This document shows positions 15,495 through 24,318 of a stretch of 64,000 bases of DNA, piece after piece (the stretch's first letter is position 1; every line of letters begins with the position of its first letter). The stretch spans positions 4,879,412 to 4,943,411 of the forward strand of contig NZ_JAUSZX010000001.1 in assembly GCF_030818015.1 (NCBI RefSeq), given 5' to 3'. The notes beneath the pieces were generated by a model. It searched no databases, was not told the origin of the DNA, and was given only the letters and a program-made list of their open reading frames with translations. The translations under genes and the position numbers were made by a program. Origin of the DNA: Arthrobacter globiformis. Lineage in GTDB: Bacteria > Actinomycetota > Actinomycetes > Actinomycetales > Micrococcaceae.

Positions 15495-18038
15495 GTGACC
15501 ACGCAGCTTGATTTCGCGCGGGTGCCCTTCGCCGCCGATCTCGCGGGCCACGGGGACAGGCCCGCCATTCTCACCGACAATTTCACTCTCACCTACCGGG
15601 AACTGGCCGACAGGGTTGATGCCCTCGCACTCCGGCTGGGCACCCAGCGGCGCCTGGTGGCACTGGCTGCGGCGAACGACGTCGACTCCCTGGTGGCCTA
15701 CCTCGCTGCCCTGGTTGCCGGCCACCCGCTGATCCTGCTTCCGGAGGACAAGCCGGCGGCGCTCGAGTCCCTGGTGGCCGCGTACGACCCCGACGTCGTG
15801 TTGCGTTCCGCCAACGGACAGACGCTGCTCGAGGAACGCAGGGCGGGCACCCGGCACGAACTCCATCCGGACCTCGCGCTTCTGCTCAGCACCTCCGGTT
15901 CCACGGGCTCGCCGAAGCTGGTGCGCCTGTCCGCCACCAATCTGCAGGCCAATGCGGAGTCGATTGCCGAGTACCTGAAGATCGGCCCGGCAGACCGCGC
16001 CGCAACCACCCTGCCGATGTCCTACTGCTACGGGCTGTCCGTGATCAACAGCCACCTGCTCCGGGGTGCGGGCCTGGTGCTCACCGACCTGTCCGTTGTT
16101 GATCCGTGCTTCTGGGAGCTTTTCCGCACCAGCGGGGCAACGTCGTTCGCCGCGGTGCCCTACACCTTCGAACTGCTCGAACGCGTGGGCTTTGCCGGGA
16201 TGGACCTCCCTGGCCTGCGGTATGTCACCCAGGCCGGAGGCCGGCTCGCCCCCGAACGCGTACAGGGCTACGCCGAACTCGGCCGCCGGAAGGGCTGGGA
16301 ACTGTTCGTCATGTACGGCCAGACGGAGGCCACCGCCCGGATGGCCTACCTTCCGCCCGGGCTGGCCGCCGAACACCCCGGCGCCATTGGCATCCCGGTG
16401 CCGGGCGGCGCCTTCCGCATCGAGCACGTGCCCGGCCTCGAGCACGGCGAACTCGTCTACACCGGGCCCAATGTCATGCTCGGCTACGCGGAGACACCGG
16501 AGGATCTCGGCGCCGGCCGCACGGTCCACGAACTCCGCACCGGGGATCTGGCCAGGAAGCACCCGGCCGGCGTCTACGAAGTGGTGGGGCGGCGCAGCCG
16601 GTTCGTCAAGATCGTTGGCCTCCGGGTTGACCTCGGCCAGGTGGAGCGCATCCTGGCCGACCTCGGCGTTGAAGCGGCGAGCGCTGGCACGGACCAGGGC
16701 CTCGTCGTCGCGGTCGAGGGCAGCCACGACACGCAGCTGCTGGCCAAGGTCCTCGCGCAGGGCATCGGGCTGCCCCGTGCGGCCCTGGAGCTGCACGTCG
16801 TCGAGCATCTCCCCCGCCTGGCCACCGGCAAAGTGGACTACCCGGCGGTCCTTGCACTGTCACAAACTGCCATGCCACAACCGGAGCCGGCCGGCTCCGG
16901 ACCGGACGACGTGCGCCGGATCTTCCGCGAGACCCTGGAGCGCACGGACATCGGCGACGGCGACACGTTCGTCTCGCTCGGCGGCGACTCGCTGTCCTAC
17001 GTGGCCACGTCCGTCCGCCTGGAGCAGCTGCTGGGGCACCTCCCGCCGGATTGGCACGTGACGCCGGTCCGCGACCTGGAGCAGCACCCGGGGAAAAAGC
17101 CTGCCGGGAGGATGCGTCGGTTCTTTGCCCCGCTCGAAACCAGCATCGTGCTCAGGGCCGTGGCCATCGTGCTCATCGTCGGCACCCACGTGGGGCTGAT
17201 GAAATGGCCGGGAATGGCCCACGTGCTCATGGCGGTGGCCGGCTACAACTTCGCCCGGTTCCAGCTCAGCGGGGAACGCCTTCCGCGGTTCAGGCGCCAA
17301 GTCACCAGCCTGGCACGGGTGGCGGTGCCCAGCATGGCCTTCATCGGAGTGGCCTACCTGATCACCGACCGGTACACCGTCGCCAATGTCCTGCTCCTCA
17401 ACTCCGTGATCGGCCCCGAAGCCGTGACCACGCAGTGGCATTTCTGGTTCATCGAGGTGCTGGTCTACATCCTCCTGGGCATGACGGCGCTGCTGGCCAT
17501 CCCCTGGGCGGACCGGGCGGAGCGGCGGTTCCCGCTGCTCTTTCCGCTTGCCCTCACTGGCCTCGCGCTGCTCTCGCGTTATGACATCGTTGATCCCGGC
17601 ATCCCCCACCCGTCGCCAACCCTGTGGCTGTTTGTCCTGGGGTGGTGCGTTGCTCGGACCCGGACATGGATCCAGCGGTGTGCGGTGTCAGTCCTCGCGA
17701 TCCTCACGGTCCCCGGATACTTCTTCGGGGACACACACCGTGAGCTGACACTTGTTGCGGGGATCCTGCTGCTCACCTGGCTGCCCACCGTCCCCGTGCC
17801 CAGGGGCCTGCAGCGGCTGGCGGTCCTCCTGGCCAGCGCCTCCCTCTACGCGTACCTCGTGCACTGGCTGGTCTACCCCCTGCTGGATGCGGTCAGCCCG
17901 GCGCTTGCCGTGGCAGCGTCCCTGGCGGCCGGGGTGGCCTACTGGGCGCTGTGCACGCGTGTCATGGGCGCCTTTGGCCGGGGTGGCTGGAAGCCACTCC
18001 GGGACAGGCTCAAGCGGCCGAAGGCTCAAACCGCCTGA
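15495..18038 (+). CDS. adenylation - carrier - acyltransferase-3 fusion protein
   Basis: 847 residues in three modules. Residues 1 to ~455 are an AMP-forming adenylation domain: LSTSGSTGSPK near 131, YGQTEAT, RSRFVKIVGLRVD, and a catalytic Lys in LATGKVDY. Residues ~460-530 are a peptidyl-carrier domain with the phosphopantetheine serine in GGDSLS (~499). Residues ~550-840 are a polytopic membrane domain of the acyltransferase-3 type (about ten segments). The parts imply that an acid is activated, held on the carrier and passed to an acceptor at the membrane, as in a one-chain analogue of the Dlt system. An iron box overlaps its promoter and the mRNA is probably leaderless. The substrate and acceptor are unknown, and no siderophore cluster is adjacent. 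Confidence 0.82.
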   Translation: MTTQLDFARVPFAADLAGHGDRPAILTDNFTLTYRELADRVDALALRLGTQRRLVALAAANDVDSLVAYLAALVAGHPLILLPEDKPAALESLVAAYDPDVVLRSANGQTLLEERRAGTRHELHPDLALLLSTSGSTGSPKLVRLSATNLQANAESIAEYLKIGPADRAATTLPMSYCYGLSVINSHLLRGAGLVLTDLSVVDPCFWELFRTSGATSFAAVPYTFELLERVGFAGMDLPGLRYVTQAGGRLAPERVQGYAELGRRKGWELFVMYGQTEATARMAYLPPGLAAEHPGAIGIPVPGGAFRIEHVPGLEHGELVYTGPNVMLGYAETPEDLGAGRTVHELRTGDLARKHPAGVYEVVGRRSRFVKIVGLRVDLGQVERILADLGVEAASAGTDQGLVVAVEGSHDTQLLAKVLAQGIGLPRAALELHVVEHLPRLATGKVDYPAVLALSQTAMPQPEPAGSGPDDVRRIFRETLERTDIGDGDTFVSLGGDSLSYVATSVRLEQLLGHLPPDWHVTPVRDLEQHPGKKPAGRMRRFFAPLETSIVLRAVAIVLIVGTHVGLMKWPGMAHVLMAVAGYNFARFQLSGERLPRFRRQVTSLARVAVPSMAFIGVAYLITDRYTVANVLLLNSVIGPEAVTTQWHFWFIEVLVYILLGMTALLAIPWADRAERRFPLLFPLALTGLALLSRYDIVDPGIPHPSPTLWLFVLGWCVARTRTWIQRCAVSVLAILTVPGYFFGDTHRELTLVAGILLLTWLPTVPVPRGLQRLAVLLASASLYAYLVHWLVYPLLDAVSPALAVAASLAAGVAYWALCTRVMGAFGRGGWKPLRDRLKRPKAQTA

Positions 18039-18679
18039 AGCTCGCGGGATGCCACGGCGGAGATGAGCATGGAGCCGGCCGCCGTGACGGGGTCAATGAC
18101 AGGTATCCCGAGCCTGCGCCGGAGGACGTCCGTCATGCCGATGCTCGTCAGGCCTGTGCTGGCCTCCAGGATGACGTCCGCTCCGGCGTCCACCAGCATG
18201 TGGGCAGCTGCGAGCGCGTCGAAGATGCCCGTCGGAAGCAGGAAAGCGTCGGGCGTCTCCACGCTCTCGGGGCCGTCGATCAGGAGCACGCGGTCACCCA
18301 AGGCATCGGAAATGGGACCCGGCACTGAGTGCTTCAGGCCCAGCACGCCCACCCGGCCGCCGAAGGCGAGGGCTGCCGCTGCGGCTGCGGAGCCGGCGCC
18401 GATCACGGGGATGTCCAGCAGGGCGCGCGCCTCCGGCAAACCGGGATCGGCGGCGCAGCTGATGACCAGGGCGTCGACGTCCGGCGCCATGTCCAGCGCG
18501 AGTTCCACCACCTTCGGTACGGCACGCTGCAGCGAGTCAGCGTCATAAACTCCCGAAGGCTGGTCCGGAATGCACCGCGTTGTGACATCGAACCCGAAGG
18601 TCTCGCGCAGCAGCCTTCCGTGAGAGTTGAGCAGACGCCGGTCTGTGGTGGTCATAGCCCTGATGATTCCTACGCGCAT
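18026..18679 (-). CDS. Asp/Glu/hydantoin racemase-family protein with altered second catalytic site
   Basis: 217 residues of the aspartate/glutamate/hydantoin racemase fold. The first catalytic cysteine is C75 in ISCAADPG. The second, normally in a GCTGM-type motif, reads LEASTGL with Ser174 in the cysteine's place. Racemases of this family need two cysteines, so this enzyme may instead act as a one-cysteine decarboxylase, lyase or isomerase. The gene converges on the upstream acyltransferase fusion and overlaps its 3' end by 13 bp. The start is ATG, with GGAAGG upstream. Confidence 0.75.
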   Translation of the reverse strand: MRVGIIRAMTTTDRRLLNSHGRLLRETFGFDVTTRCIPDQPSGVYDADSLQRAVPKVVELALDMAPDVDALVISCAADPGLPEARALLDIPVIGAGSAAAAAALAFGGRVGVLGLKHSVPGPISDALGDRVLLIDGPESVETPDAFLLPTGIFDALAAAHMLVDAGADVILEASTGLTSIGMTDVLRRRLGIPVIDPVTAAGSMLISAVASRELQAV

Positions 18680-18782
18680 GGTCCGTTCCTTCCCCCGGGC
18701 GGTACTTGTGGTTCCACACTAGCCAGCAGACATTTCAGGCGGTTTACCGGAAAATGACCATCGGAAACATCCCCGCACCACC

Positions 18783-18847
18783 AGCGCGAACGGACAGATA
18801 AGGCCCTAAAAAAGCTCGGGAAAGGGCCCCAAGTGTCCGTTCGCGCT
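18783..18847. repeat. palindromic intergenic repeat, copy A
   Basis: AGCGCGAACGGACA (18783-18796) and TGTCCGTTCGCGCT (18834-18847) form a perfect 14-bp inverted pair around a 37-bp core. The core carries a weaker inner stem, GGCCCT and AGGGCC. It lies just 3' of the glutamate-cysteine-ligase gene. The same half-site recurs at 20160-20225 and 36551-36597. Confidence 0.85.
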
Positions 18848-18877
18848 CCCGGTTCGCGGCTGGAGGGAGTGCGCGGG

Positions 18878-20113
18878 TCAGAGCTGCCGGACGCGCAGCA
18901 GTTCCGGAGCGCGGTCAGCGTCGGGGTCCGCGTCTCCCACCGTTCCCTTCAGCGTGGCCCGTACGGCGTGCGCGACGACGGCACCCAGCCCGCCGTCGTC
19001 GGGCTCTGCTTTGTCCATCACCACCTGCCGGACGTTGCGCTGCTCAGCCGCGCCGGTGCCGCGCGCGAAGATGTCCTCGATGCCCTGCCGGGCAAGGTCC
19101 AGCTCGCCATTCTCGGCCAGGACCGGCTCCAGGAAATCGACCAGCGAGCGCACCACGTCCCCGGCGGGCGCCGGCCGGAAGCTGCCGAAGTCCAACAGTT
19201 CACCGCGCAGGCCAAAGTTGCTGGCCTGCCATGCGGCCATCCGGAGCAGCACCGTCGGCACGGGCGCCGGCTCCACACCCTCGCGCCATTCCCGGCACGC
19301 CGACTCCACGAGCGCACGGACCAGGACGGCAATCAGCGCGGCATCCTCGGCACGGAGGCAGACGTCCGCCACCCGCACCTCCACGGTGGGATGATTCCGG
19401 GAGAGGCGCGCGTCGAAGTAGATCATGCCCTCGTCCAGCACCACGCCGCTGTCCAGCAGCCGGGTCACCACCCGGCGGTAGGAGGACAGGCTGCCGTAAA
19501 TGGCGGACGGGCCCGACGACGGCCAGCGGTTCCACGCCTGCGTCCGGTAGCTCTCGAATCCGGTTTCCACGCCGTTCCAGAACGGTGAGTTGGCGCTGAG
19601 CGCGATCAGGACGGCCAGCTTGTCCCGGATCCTGTCGAGCACGGCCACGCCTTCGTCCGGGGATTCGATGTAGGTGTGGACGTGGAAGCCGCAGGTGAGC
19701 TGTTCCTGGGCGGTCAGGCCGAACCGTTCCAGCATTTTGGCGTAGCGCGGATCCGGCGTGGTGTGGCTGGAGAGGGCCAGCGGTGAGGTGGCCAAGGCGG
19801 CAATCCGCGCACCGTGGCCCTGTGCGGCTTCGTCCGCAAGTGCCCTGCCGGCACGGATCTGGCGCAGCAGTTCCCTATGGTCCAGGCACGGACGCGTCTG
19901 GGTCTCGATCTGTTCAAGCTTGAGTTCGGCGCTCAAGCCCATTTCGTCGTCGTCGCACTTGGTTTCGGCCACCTTCTTCACCAGCCGGGGCTTGCCCGGG
20001 GCGTCGTCGGCGGCGAGTTTGCGGCCCGCCAACATGGCATCGGCGAGCGCCAGCGGTTCCCCGCTGTCCGGATCAACGATCAGGAGCTCTTCCTCCACGC
20101 CAAAAGTCCGCAT
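18878..20113 (-). CDS. ybdK: YbdK-type carboxylate-amine ligase (glutamate-cysteine ligase 2)
   Basis: 411 residues of the GCS2 family, with the N-terminal signature [25 protein letters not shown] (the usual GxHVHV block) and [18 protein letters not shown]. The E. coli relative has weak glutamate-cysteine ligase activity. Actinobacterial members may make gamma-glutamyl amides other than glutathione precursors. The gene stands alone on the minus strand between two copies of a palindromic repeat that could act as boundary terminators. Confidence 0.85.
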   Translation of the reverse strand: MRTFGVEEELLIVDPDSGEPLALADAMLAGRKLAADDAPGKPRLVKKVAETKCDDDEMGLSAELKLEQIETQTRPCLDHRELLRQIRAGRALADEAAQGHGARIAALATSPLALSSHTTPDPRYAKMLERFGLTAQEQLTCGFHVHTYIESPDEGVAVLDRIRDKLAVLIALSANSPFWNGVETGFESYRTQAWNRWPSSGPSAIYGSLSSYRRVVTRLLDSGVVLDEGMIYFDARLSRNHPTVEVRVADVCLRAEDAALIAVLVRALVESACREWREGVEPAPVPTVLLRMAAWQASNFGLRGELLDFGSFRPAPAGDVVRSLVDFLEPVLAENGELDLARQGIEDIFARGTGAAEQRNVRQVVMDKAEPDDGGLGAVVAHAVRATLKGTVGDADPDADRAPELLRVRQL

Positions 20114-20159
20114 GCCTACATTGTGCGCCAGACCAACGAAAACGTCCCCGACATGACGA

Positions 20160-20225
20160 AGCGCGAACGGACACTTGTGGCCCTTAACCGGCAGGTCAAA
20201 GGGGGCTTAAGTGTCCGTTCGCGCT
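20160..20225. repeat. palindromic intergenic repeat, copy B
   Basis: AGCGCGAACGGACACTT (20160-20176) and AAGTGTCCGTTCGCGCT (20209-20225) are perfect 17-bp inverted arms around a 32-bp core, with a partial inner stem of GCCC and GGGC. It lies between the 3' end of the HTH-MurA gene and the 5' end of ybdK, so as RNA it could form a terminator-like hairpin for the MurA message. Confidence 0.9.
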
Positions 20226-20235
20226 CGAAGTGGGG

Positions 20236-21759
20236 TCAGTCCTGGAAGTACTCGATTTTGGCGCCGATGGTATTGAGCCGCTCGGCGAGGTCCTCGTAAC
20301 CGCGCTCAATGACGTAGATGTTGCGCAGCTCGGACACTCCGCGGGCCGCCAGCATGGCCAGCAGCAGGCAGGCAGCCGGACGCAGCGCGGGCGGGCAGCC
20401 CACCTCCGCGGCGCGCCACCGGGTGGGGCCGTTGACATAGATCCGGTGCGGGTCCAGCAGCTGCACCCGGGCGCCCAGCTTGTTCAGCTCCGTCAGGTAG
20501 ATGGCGCGGTTCTCGTAGACCCAGTCGTGGATCATGGTCTGGCCCTCGGCGTTGCCGGCGATCACCGCGAAGAACGGCAGGTTGTCGATGTTCAGCCCGG
20601 GGAACGGCATCGGGTGGATCTTGTCCTCGGGCGCACGCAGCTCGGAAGGCTTGGTGGTCACGTCCACCAGCCGTGTGCGCCCGTTGCGGGCCATGTACTC
20701 ACCGGACACCTCCAACTGCTGGCCCATCTGCTCCAGCGTGGCCAGCTCGATCTCCATGAACTCAATGGGCACGCGGCGGATGGTCACCTCGGAGTTGGTG
20801 ACGACGCCGGCGGTGATGAGGCTCATCGCCTCGATGGGGTCTTCCGAGGGGAAGTACTCGATGTCGACGTCGATGGTCGGCTTGCCGGTGATCTTCAGCG
20901 TGGTGGTCCCGACGCCGTCGATCTCCACGCCCAACCGCTGCAGGTAGAAGCAGAGATCCTGGACCATGTAGTTGGGGCTGGCGTTGCGGATGACCGTGGT
21001 GCCGCGCCGGTGGGCAGCCGCCATGATGGCGTTTTCGGTCACGGTGTCGCCGCGTTCGGTCAGCACGAAGGAGCGGTCGAGGTCGTCGGTTGGGGGTGCC
21101 TGCACGGAGTAGAAGCCTGAGCTGGCCTCCACGGACAGGCCGAACTGCCGCAGTGCCTGCATGTGCGGCTCCACGGTGCGGATGCCCAGATCGCAGCCGC
21201 CGGCGTAGGGCAGCCGGTATTCATCCGTCTCATCAAGCAGTGGACCGAGCAGCATGATGACGCTGCGGGTCCGGCGTGCGGCCTCGACGTCCATGGAGGC
21301 CAGGTCAAGGTCCGCGGGACGGCGCAGGCGGAGGTCGTTGCCGTTGAGCCAGGTGCATTCGACGCCGATGCTGCTCAGAACCTCGACGATGCGGTTGACT
21401 TCCTCGATGCGGGCCAGCCGGCGCAGCGTCGTGGTGCCGCGGTTGATGAGGCTGGCGCAAAGAAGAGCGACGCCGGCGTTCTTGCTGGTGTTGACGTCAA
21501 CGGAGCCCGAAAGCGTCCGCCCGCCCTCCACGCGGAGGTGGGTCATCTGGGGTTTTCCGAGTTGGACGATGCTGCGGCCGAAGATCGCCTCCAGGCGCTG
21601 GATCATCTTCAGGCTCAGGTTTTGTTTGCCCTGTTCCATGCGGGCCACGGCACTCTGGCTGGTGCCAAGTTCCGCGGCAAGCTGGCCTTGGGTCCACCCC
21701 TTCTGGCCGCGGGCGTCGCGGAGCAGAAGGCCGACGTGTTCAGCGGTCTGTTGAGTCAT
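20236..21759 (-). CDS. murA: HTH (XRE) domain fused to MurA-family enolpyruvyl transferase
   Basis: 507 residues. Residues ~10-65 are a Cro/C1-type helix-turn-helix (WTQGQLAAELGTSQSAVARMEQG). From ~75 on the protein is a UDP-GlcNAc 1-carboxyvinyltransferase, the first committed step of peptidoglycan synthesis. The PEP-site residues are kept: K93-N94 in SKNAG, the reactive Cys189 in AGGCDLG, DNLPFF and LRPAACLL. The HTH and enzyme are in one uninterrupted frame. The fusion suggests that the enzyme may also bind DNA, possibly its own promoter. Whether this is the essential MurA or a second copy cannot be told here. Confidence 0.88.
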   Translation of the reverse strand: MTQQTAEHVGLLLRDARGQKGWTQGQLAAELGTSQSAVARMEQGKQNLSLKMIQRLEAIFGRSIVQLGKPQMTHLRVEGGRTLSGSVDVNTSKNAGVALLCASLINRGTTTLRRLARIEEVNRIVEVLSSIGVECTWLNGNDLRLRRPADLDLASMDVEAARRTRSVIMLLGPLLDETDEYRLPYAGGCDLGIRTVEPHMQALRQFGLSVEASSGFYSVQAPPTDDLDRSFVLTERGDTVTENAIMAAAHRRGTTVIRNASPNYMVQDLCFYLQRLGVEIDGVGTTTLKITGKPTIDVDIEYFPSEDPIEAMSLITAGVVTNSEVTIRRVPIEFMEIELATLEQMGQQLEVSGEYMARNGRTRLVDVTTKPSELRAPEDKIHPMPFPGLNIDNLPFFAVIAGNAEGQTMIHDWVYENRAIYLTELNKLGARVQLLDPHRIYVNGPTRWRAAEVGCPPALRPAACLLLAMLAARGVSELRNIYVIERGYEDLAERLNTIGAKIEYFQD

Positions 21760-21763
21760 GGAT

Positions 21764-21790
21764 AAAATATATCAGGTATGAGTTATCTAG
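21764..21790. promoter_or_regulatory. A+T-rich promoter region with weak dyad upstream of HTH-MurA
   Basis: Just upstream of the murA start is a markedly A+T-rich block (ATAAAATATATCAGG). It is bounded by GATAA and TTATC, with TCA-GGTA-TGA inside, which gives a weak two-fold symmetry. It is a natural candidate for promoter and autoregulatory HTH binding. The symmetry is short, so this is a suggestion only. Confidence 0.3.
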
Positions 21791-21998
21791 TCGCCTCCTG
21801 TGCGGATATTGCGCACCGGACGCCCTTGATGTACCCGTTACACGCATAAACTTTCAGTAACGGGCTGGAGTCGTGTGACAGAATCCGTGGAGGCGCCTGA
21901 GTGCCCAGTCAAGCGCCCGCTGCCCGCCTTGACCACGGGGCGTACCCGGGAGCAAGCTAGCGGTACCTGTTGCGGCCATAGGGGAACGGGAGGCCGCC

Positions 21999-22991
21999 GT
22001 GTCCATTTTCAGCTCCGCTGTGCTAACCAGGAGGCGCCCCGTCGGGCGCCGGGCTTCAGCGCTGCTGTCCTTCATGGTCGCGACCGCCGTGGGTTTTATC
22101 CCGGGACCGAGGCTCGACGACGGCGCGCCGCCGGCACCCGAAACAACCGTCACCCGGGCATCACCCAAGGCTTCCGCCACTCCCGGCGACGCCCCGCAGG
22201 CGCAGCCGCCCGCGTCCCGGCAAGCCCCGCAGCCGGCGGACCGGCAACCCACGCGGCAGCCGTCAGGGTCCGCCCCGACCCTGCCTGGCAACGAAGCCCT
22301 GCTGGGCAATGACGTCTCCTGGCCGCAGTGCACCAGCGACCTGCCTGACGACCCCGCGTTCGCGATTGTCGGAGTCAACAACGGGCTGGCGAACACCACG
22401 AACCCATGCCTCCACCAGCAGCTTGACTGGGCGGATGACTCGGGCGGCGGTACCGGCCAGCCGCGCCTGGCGCTCTACGTGAACACGGCCAACCCGGGTC
22501 TGCGAGGCTCCTGGTGGCCGACGAACAACGAGTACGGCGGCGAGGTCGTGGCCAACTCCTACGGCACTTGCCAGGGGCAGGAGGACGCGGCGTGCGCCTA
22601 TGTGTACGGGTACGCGAAGGCCTTCGACGACGCCTACCTCCGCACCATCCCCGAGCCTGAGACGTACCTCTGGTGGCTGGACGTGGAGACGGGCAACAGC
22701 TGGTCAGGCGACAGGAACGCAAACCGGGCGGCCCTCGAAGGCATGGCCGACTTTTTCCACAGCATAGGCGCCAGAGTGGGAATCTACTCCTCCGCCCGGC
22801 AGTGGGGGCAGATCGTGGGCGAAGTGGGATCGGCCAGTAGCCTCTACTCCCTGCCAAGCTGGCTCGCCGGAGCGCACACCGCCGCCGAGGCCAACAGCCT
22901 GTGTTCCGCGGCGCCCCTCACCGCAGGGGGCAACGTGGTCCTCACCCAGTTCGTGGCCGACGGCTTCGACCACGACCACTCCTGCATCTGA
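21999..22991 (+). CDS. secreted DUF1906-like glycoside-hydrolase-fold protein
   Basis: 330 residues. A basic N-terminus (VLTRRRPVGRR) and hydrophobic segment (~20-38) form a Sec- or Tat-like signal or anchor. A Pro/Ala/Gln-rich linker runs to about 100, and then a TIM-barrel-like domain to the end. LGNDVSWPQC opens the barrel, WWLDVETGNSW carries Asp and Glu as in GH25-type lysozymes, and VGIYSSARQW follows. DUF1906 proteins are predicted cell-wall glycosidases. Paired cysteines (for example DHSCI at the end) fit an exported, disulfide-bonded protein. The start is GTG with GGGAGG upstream. The substrate is unknown. Confidence 0.78.
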   Translation: MSIFSSAVLTRRRPVGRRASALLSFMVATAVGFIPGPRLDDGAPPAPETTVTRASPKASATPGDAPQAQPPASRQAPQPADRQPTRQPSGSAPTLPGNEALLGNDVSWPQCTSDLPDDPAFAIVGVNNGLANTTNPCLHQQLDWADDSGGGTGQPRLALYVNTANPGLRGSWWPTNNEYGGEVVANSYGTCQGQEDAACAYVYGYAKAFDDAYLRTIPEPETYLWWLDVETGNSWSGDRNANRAALEGMADFFHSIGARVGIYSSARQWGQIVGEVGSASSLYSLPSWLAGAHTAAEANSLCSAAPLTAGGNVVLTQFVADGFDHDHSCI

Positions 22992-23023
22992 GGTCCACGG
23001 CTGGCAACATTAGACTCGGCCCC

Positions 23024-23518
23024 ATGGATCACACCTGCAGCGTCCGCCAGGCCGCATCCGAAGACGCTGAGGCGCTGGCCCGGCTCCACCTGGAATGCTG
23101 GCGCGAAACCTACGCACACCTGCTTTCACCAGGCTTTATGGCCACGCAGGGCGTGGAAGGACGGCTGGCCATGTGGCGGCACCTCCTGGCCGGCCCGCAT
23201 GCGGCCCGCCAGTACGTAGCGGTCGACGGCGCCAACCTGGTGGGGTTTGCCGGCTCGCTTCCGCCCGAGGACGGGGTGCGGGAGCAGACCGAGCTCTGGG
23301 GCATCTATCTCCTCGCCTCCCACCATGGCCTCGGGCTCGGCCAGGCACTGCTCGATGCCGCGATCGGGAATGAGCCGGCTGCGCTGTGGGTCGCCGAGGA
23401 GAACCCGCGCGCCCAGGCCTTCTACCAGCGCAACGGCTTCGTCTTCACCGGCGCCCGGGACACGATCGAGGACTGGGAAGGGCTGGCCGAGGTCCGGATG
23501 GTGCGGCCTGCGGGTTAG
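23024..23518 (+). CDS. GNAT-family N-acetyltransferase
   Basis: 164 residues. The acetyl-CoA-binding block is LASHHGLGLGQALL (98-110, the R/Q-x-x-G-x-G/A equivalent) and the C-terminal motif is ENPRAQAFYQRNGFV, both typical of GNAT enzymes. The RLHLECWRETY opening is common in this branch. The acceptor is unknown. TAGACT (23011-23016) lies 7 nt before the ATG with no Shine-Dalgarno sequence, so it is probably leaderless. Its stop overlaps the 3' end of the convergent ykoC gene. Confidence 0.85.
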   Translation: MDHTCSVRQAASEDAEALARLHLECWRETYAHLLSPGFMATQGVEGRLAMWRHLLAGPHAARQYVAVDGANLVGFAGSLPPEDGVREQTELWGIYLLASHHGLGLGQALLDAAIGNEPAALWVAEENPRAQAFYQRNGFVFTGARDTIEDWEGLAEVRMVRPAG

Positions 23519-24318
23519 GAGCCTTCCAGCCACACCATGTTCCATGTGCCCGCCCACAGTGCGGCGGCCACGGCGCCGGCAGCAATGAGGACGCCGCCGA
23601 GCAGCACCCAGATGTCCAGCACACTGTAGGTGGACACGCGCGCCCAGGTCCGGCTGGCCCCGCCGAATCCCCGGGCCTCCATGGTCACGGCAAGCCGCGT
23701 GGCCCGGCGGATAGCCTGGACCAGGAGGCCGAAGCTCTGTCCCAGGGTGGCCCGCATCCGCTGCCACGGGTTGCCGCGGGATCCGACGCCGCGGGCGCGC
23801 CGGGCCATGCCGATGGTCTGCCATTCCTCGGCCATCAGCCCGACCAGCCGCATCGCGGCCAGGGTCCCCAGCACAAAACGATGCGGCAGCCGGGCCTTCT
23901 GGGCGAGAGCGTCCGCCAGGTCGGTGGGATCAGTGCAGCTCATCAGCAGCACCGCAGGCAGGGCGATGGCCAGGCCCCGCAGCAGAAAACCCAGCCCCAG
24001 CTGAAGGGAACCTTCGCTCATGGACCAGAGGCCGACGTCGAGCAGTATCCTTCCGCTGTCCGGCGCCAGGATGGACGTGCTCCAGCCGCCCACAGCTGCA
24101 GCCAGGATCAGCGGCCAACCGCGCTGCCACAGCAGCGAAAACGTCAACCCGGCCAGCGGAAAGACCAGGAGCTCGCACGCGAGCGCCACCGAGGCGGACA
24201 TCCAGTCGATGGACAGCGCCAGGACCAGGGTGATCAGGAAGACGGCAGCGAATTTGGCCAGCGGGTTGGCGCGTGTCAGCACTGCGCGGTTTCCGGCGAG
24301 TGTCAGTGCGTCCCTCAT
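23515..24318 (-). CDS. ykoC: ECF transporter transmembrane T component
   Basis: 267 residues, with about five to six membrane segments and the cytoplasmic coupling helix motif MARRARGVGSRG (the Ala-Arg-Gly signature of EcfT). It is the energy-coupling membrane subunit of a vitamin importer. It is third in the ykoE-ykoD-ykoC operon, its ATG overlapping the ATPase stop (ATGA). The TPP riboswitch at the operon head points to a thiamine precursor as substrate. Confidence 0.87.
   Translation of the reverse strand: MRDALTLAGNRAVLTRANPLAKFAAVFLITLVLALSIDWMSASVALACELLVFPLAGLTFSLLWQRGWPLILAAAVGGWSTSILAPDSGRILLDVGLWSMSEGSLQLGLGFLLRGLAIALPAVLLMSCTDPTDLADALAQKARLPHRFVLGTLAAMRLVGLMAEEWQTIGMARRARGVGSRGNPWQRMRATLGQSFGLLVQAIRRATRLAVTMEARGFGGASRTWARVSTYSVLDIWVLLGGVLIAAGAVAAALWAGTWNMVWLEGS

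Noticed and set aside
15464..18038. Part of a siderophore NRPS cluster
   Set aside because: There is only one adenylation and one carrier domain, no condensation domain, and no siderophore synthesis or transport genes within the window despite the iron box.
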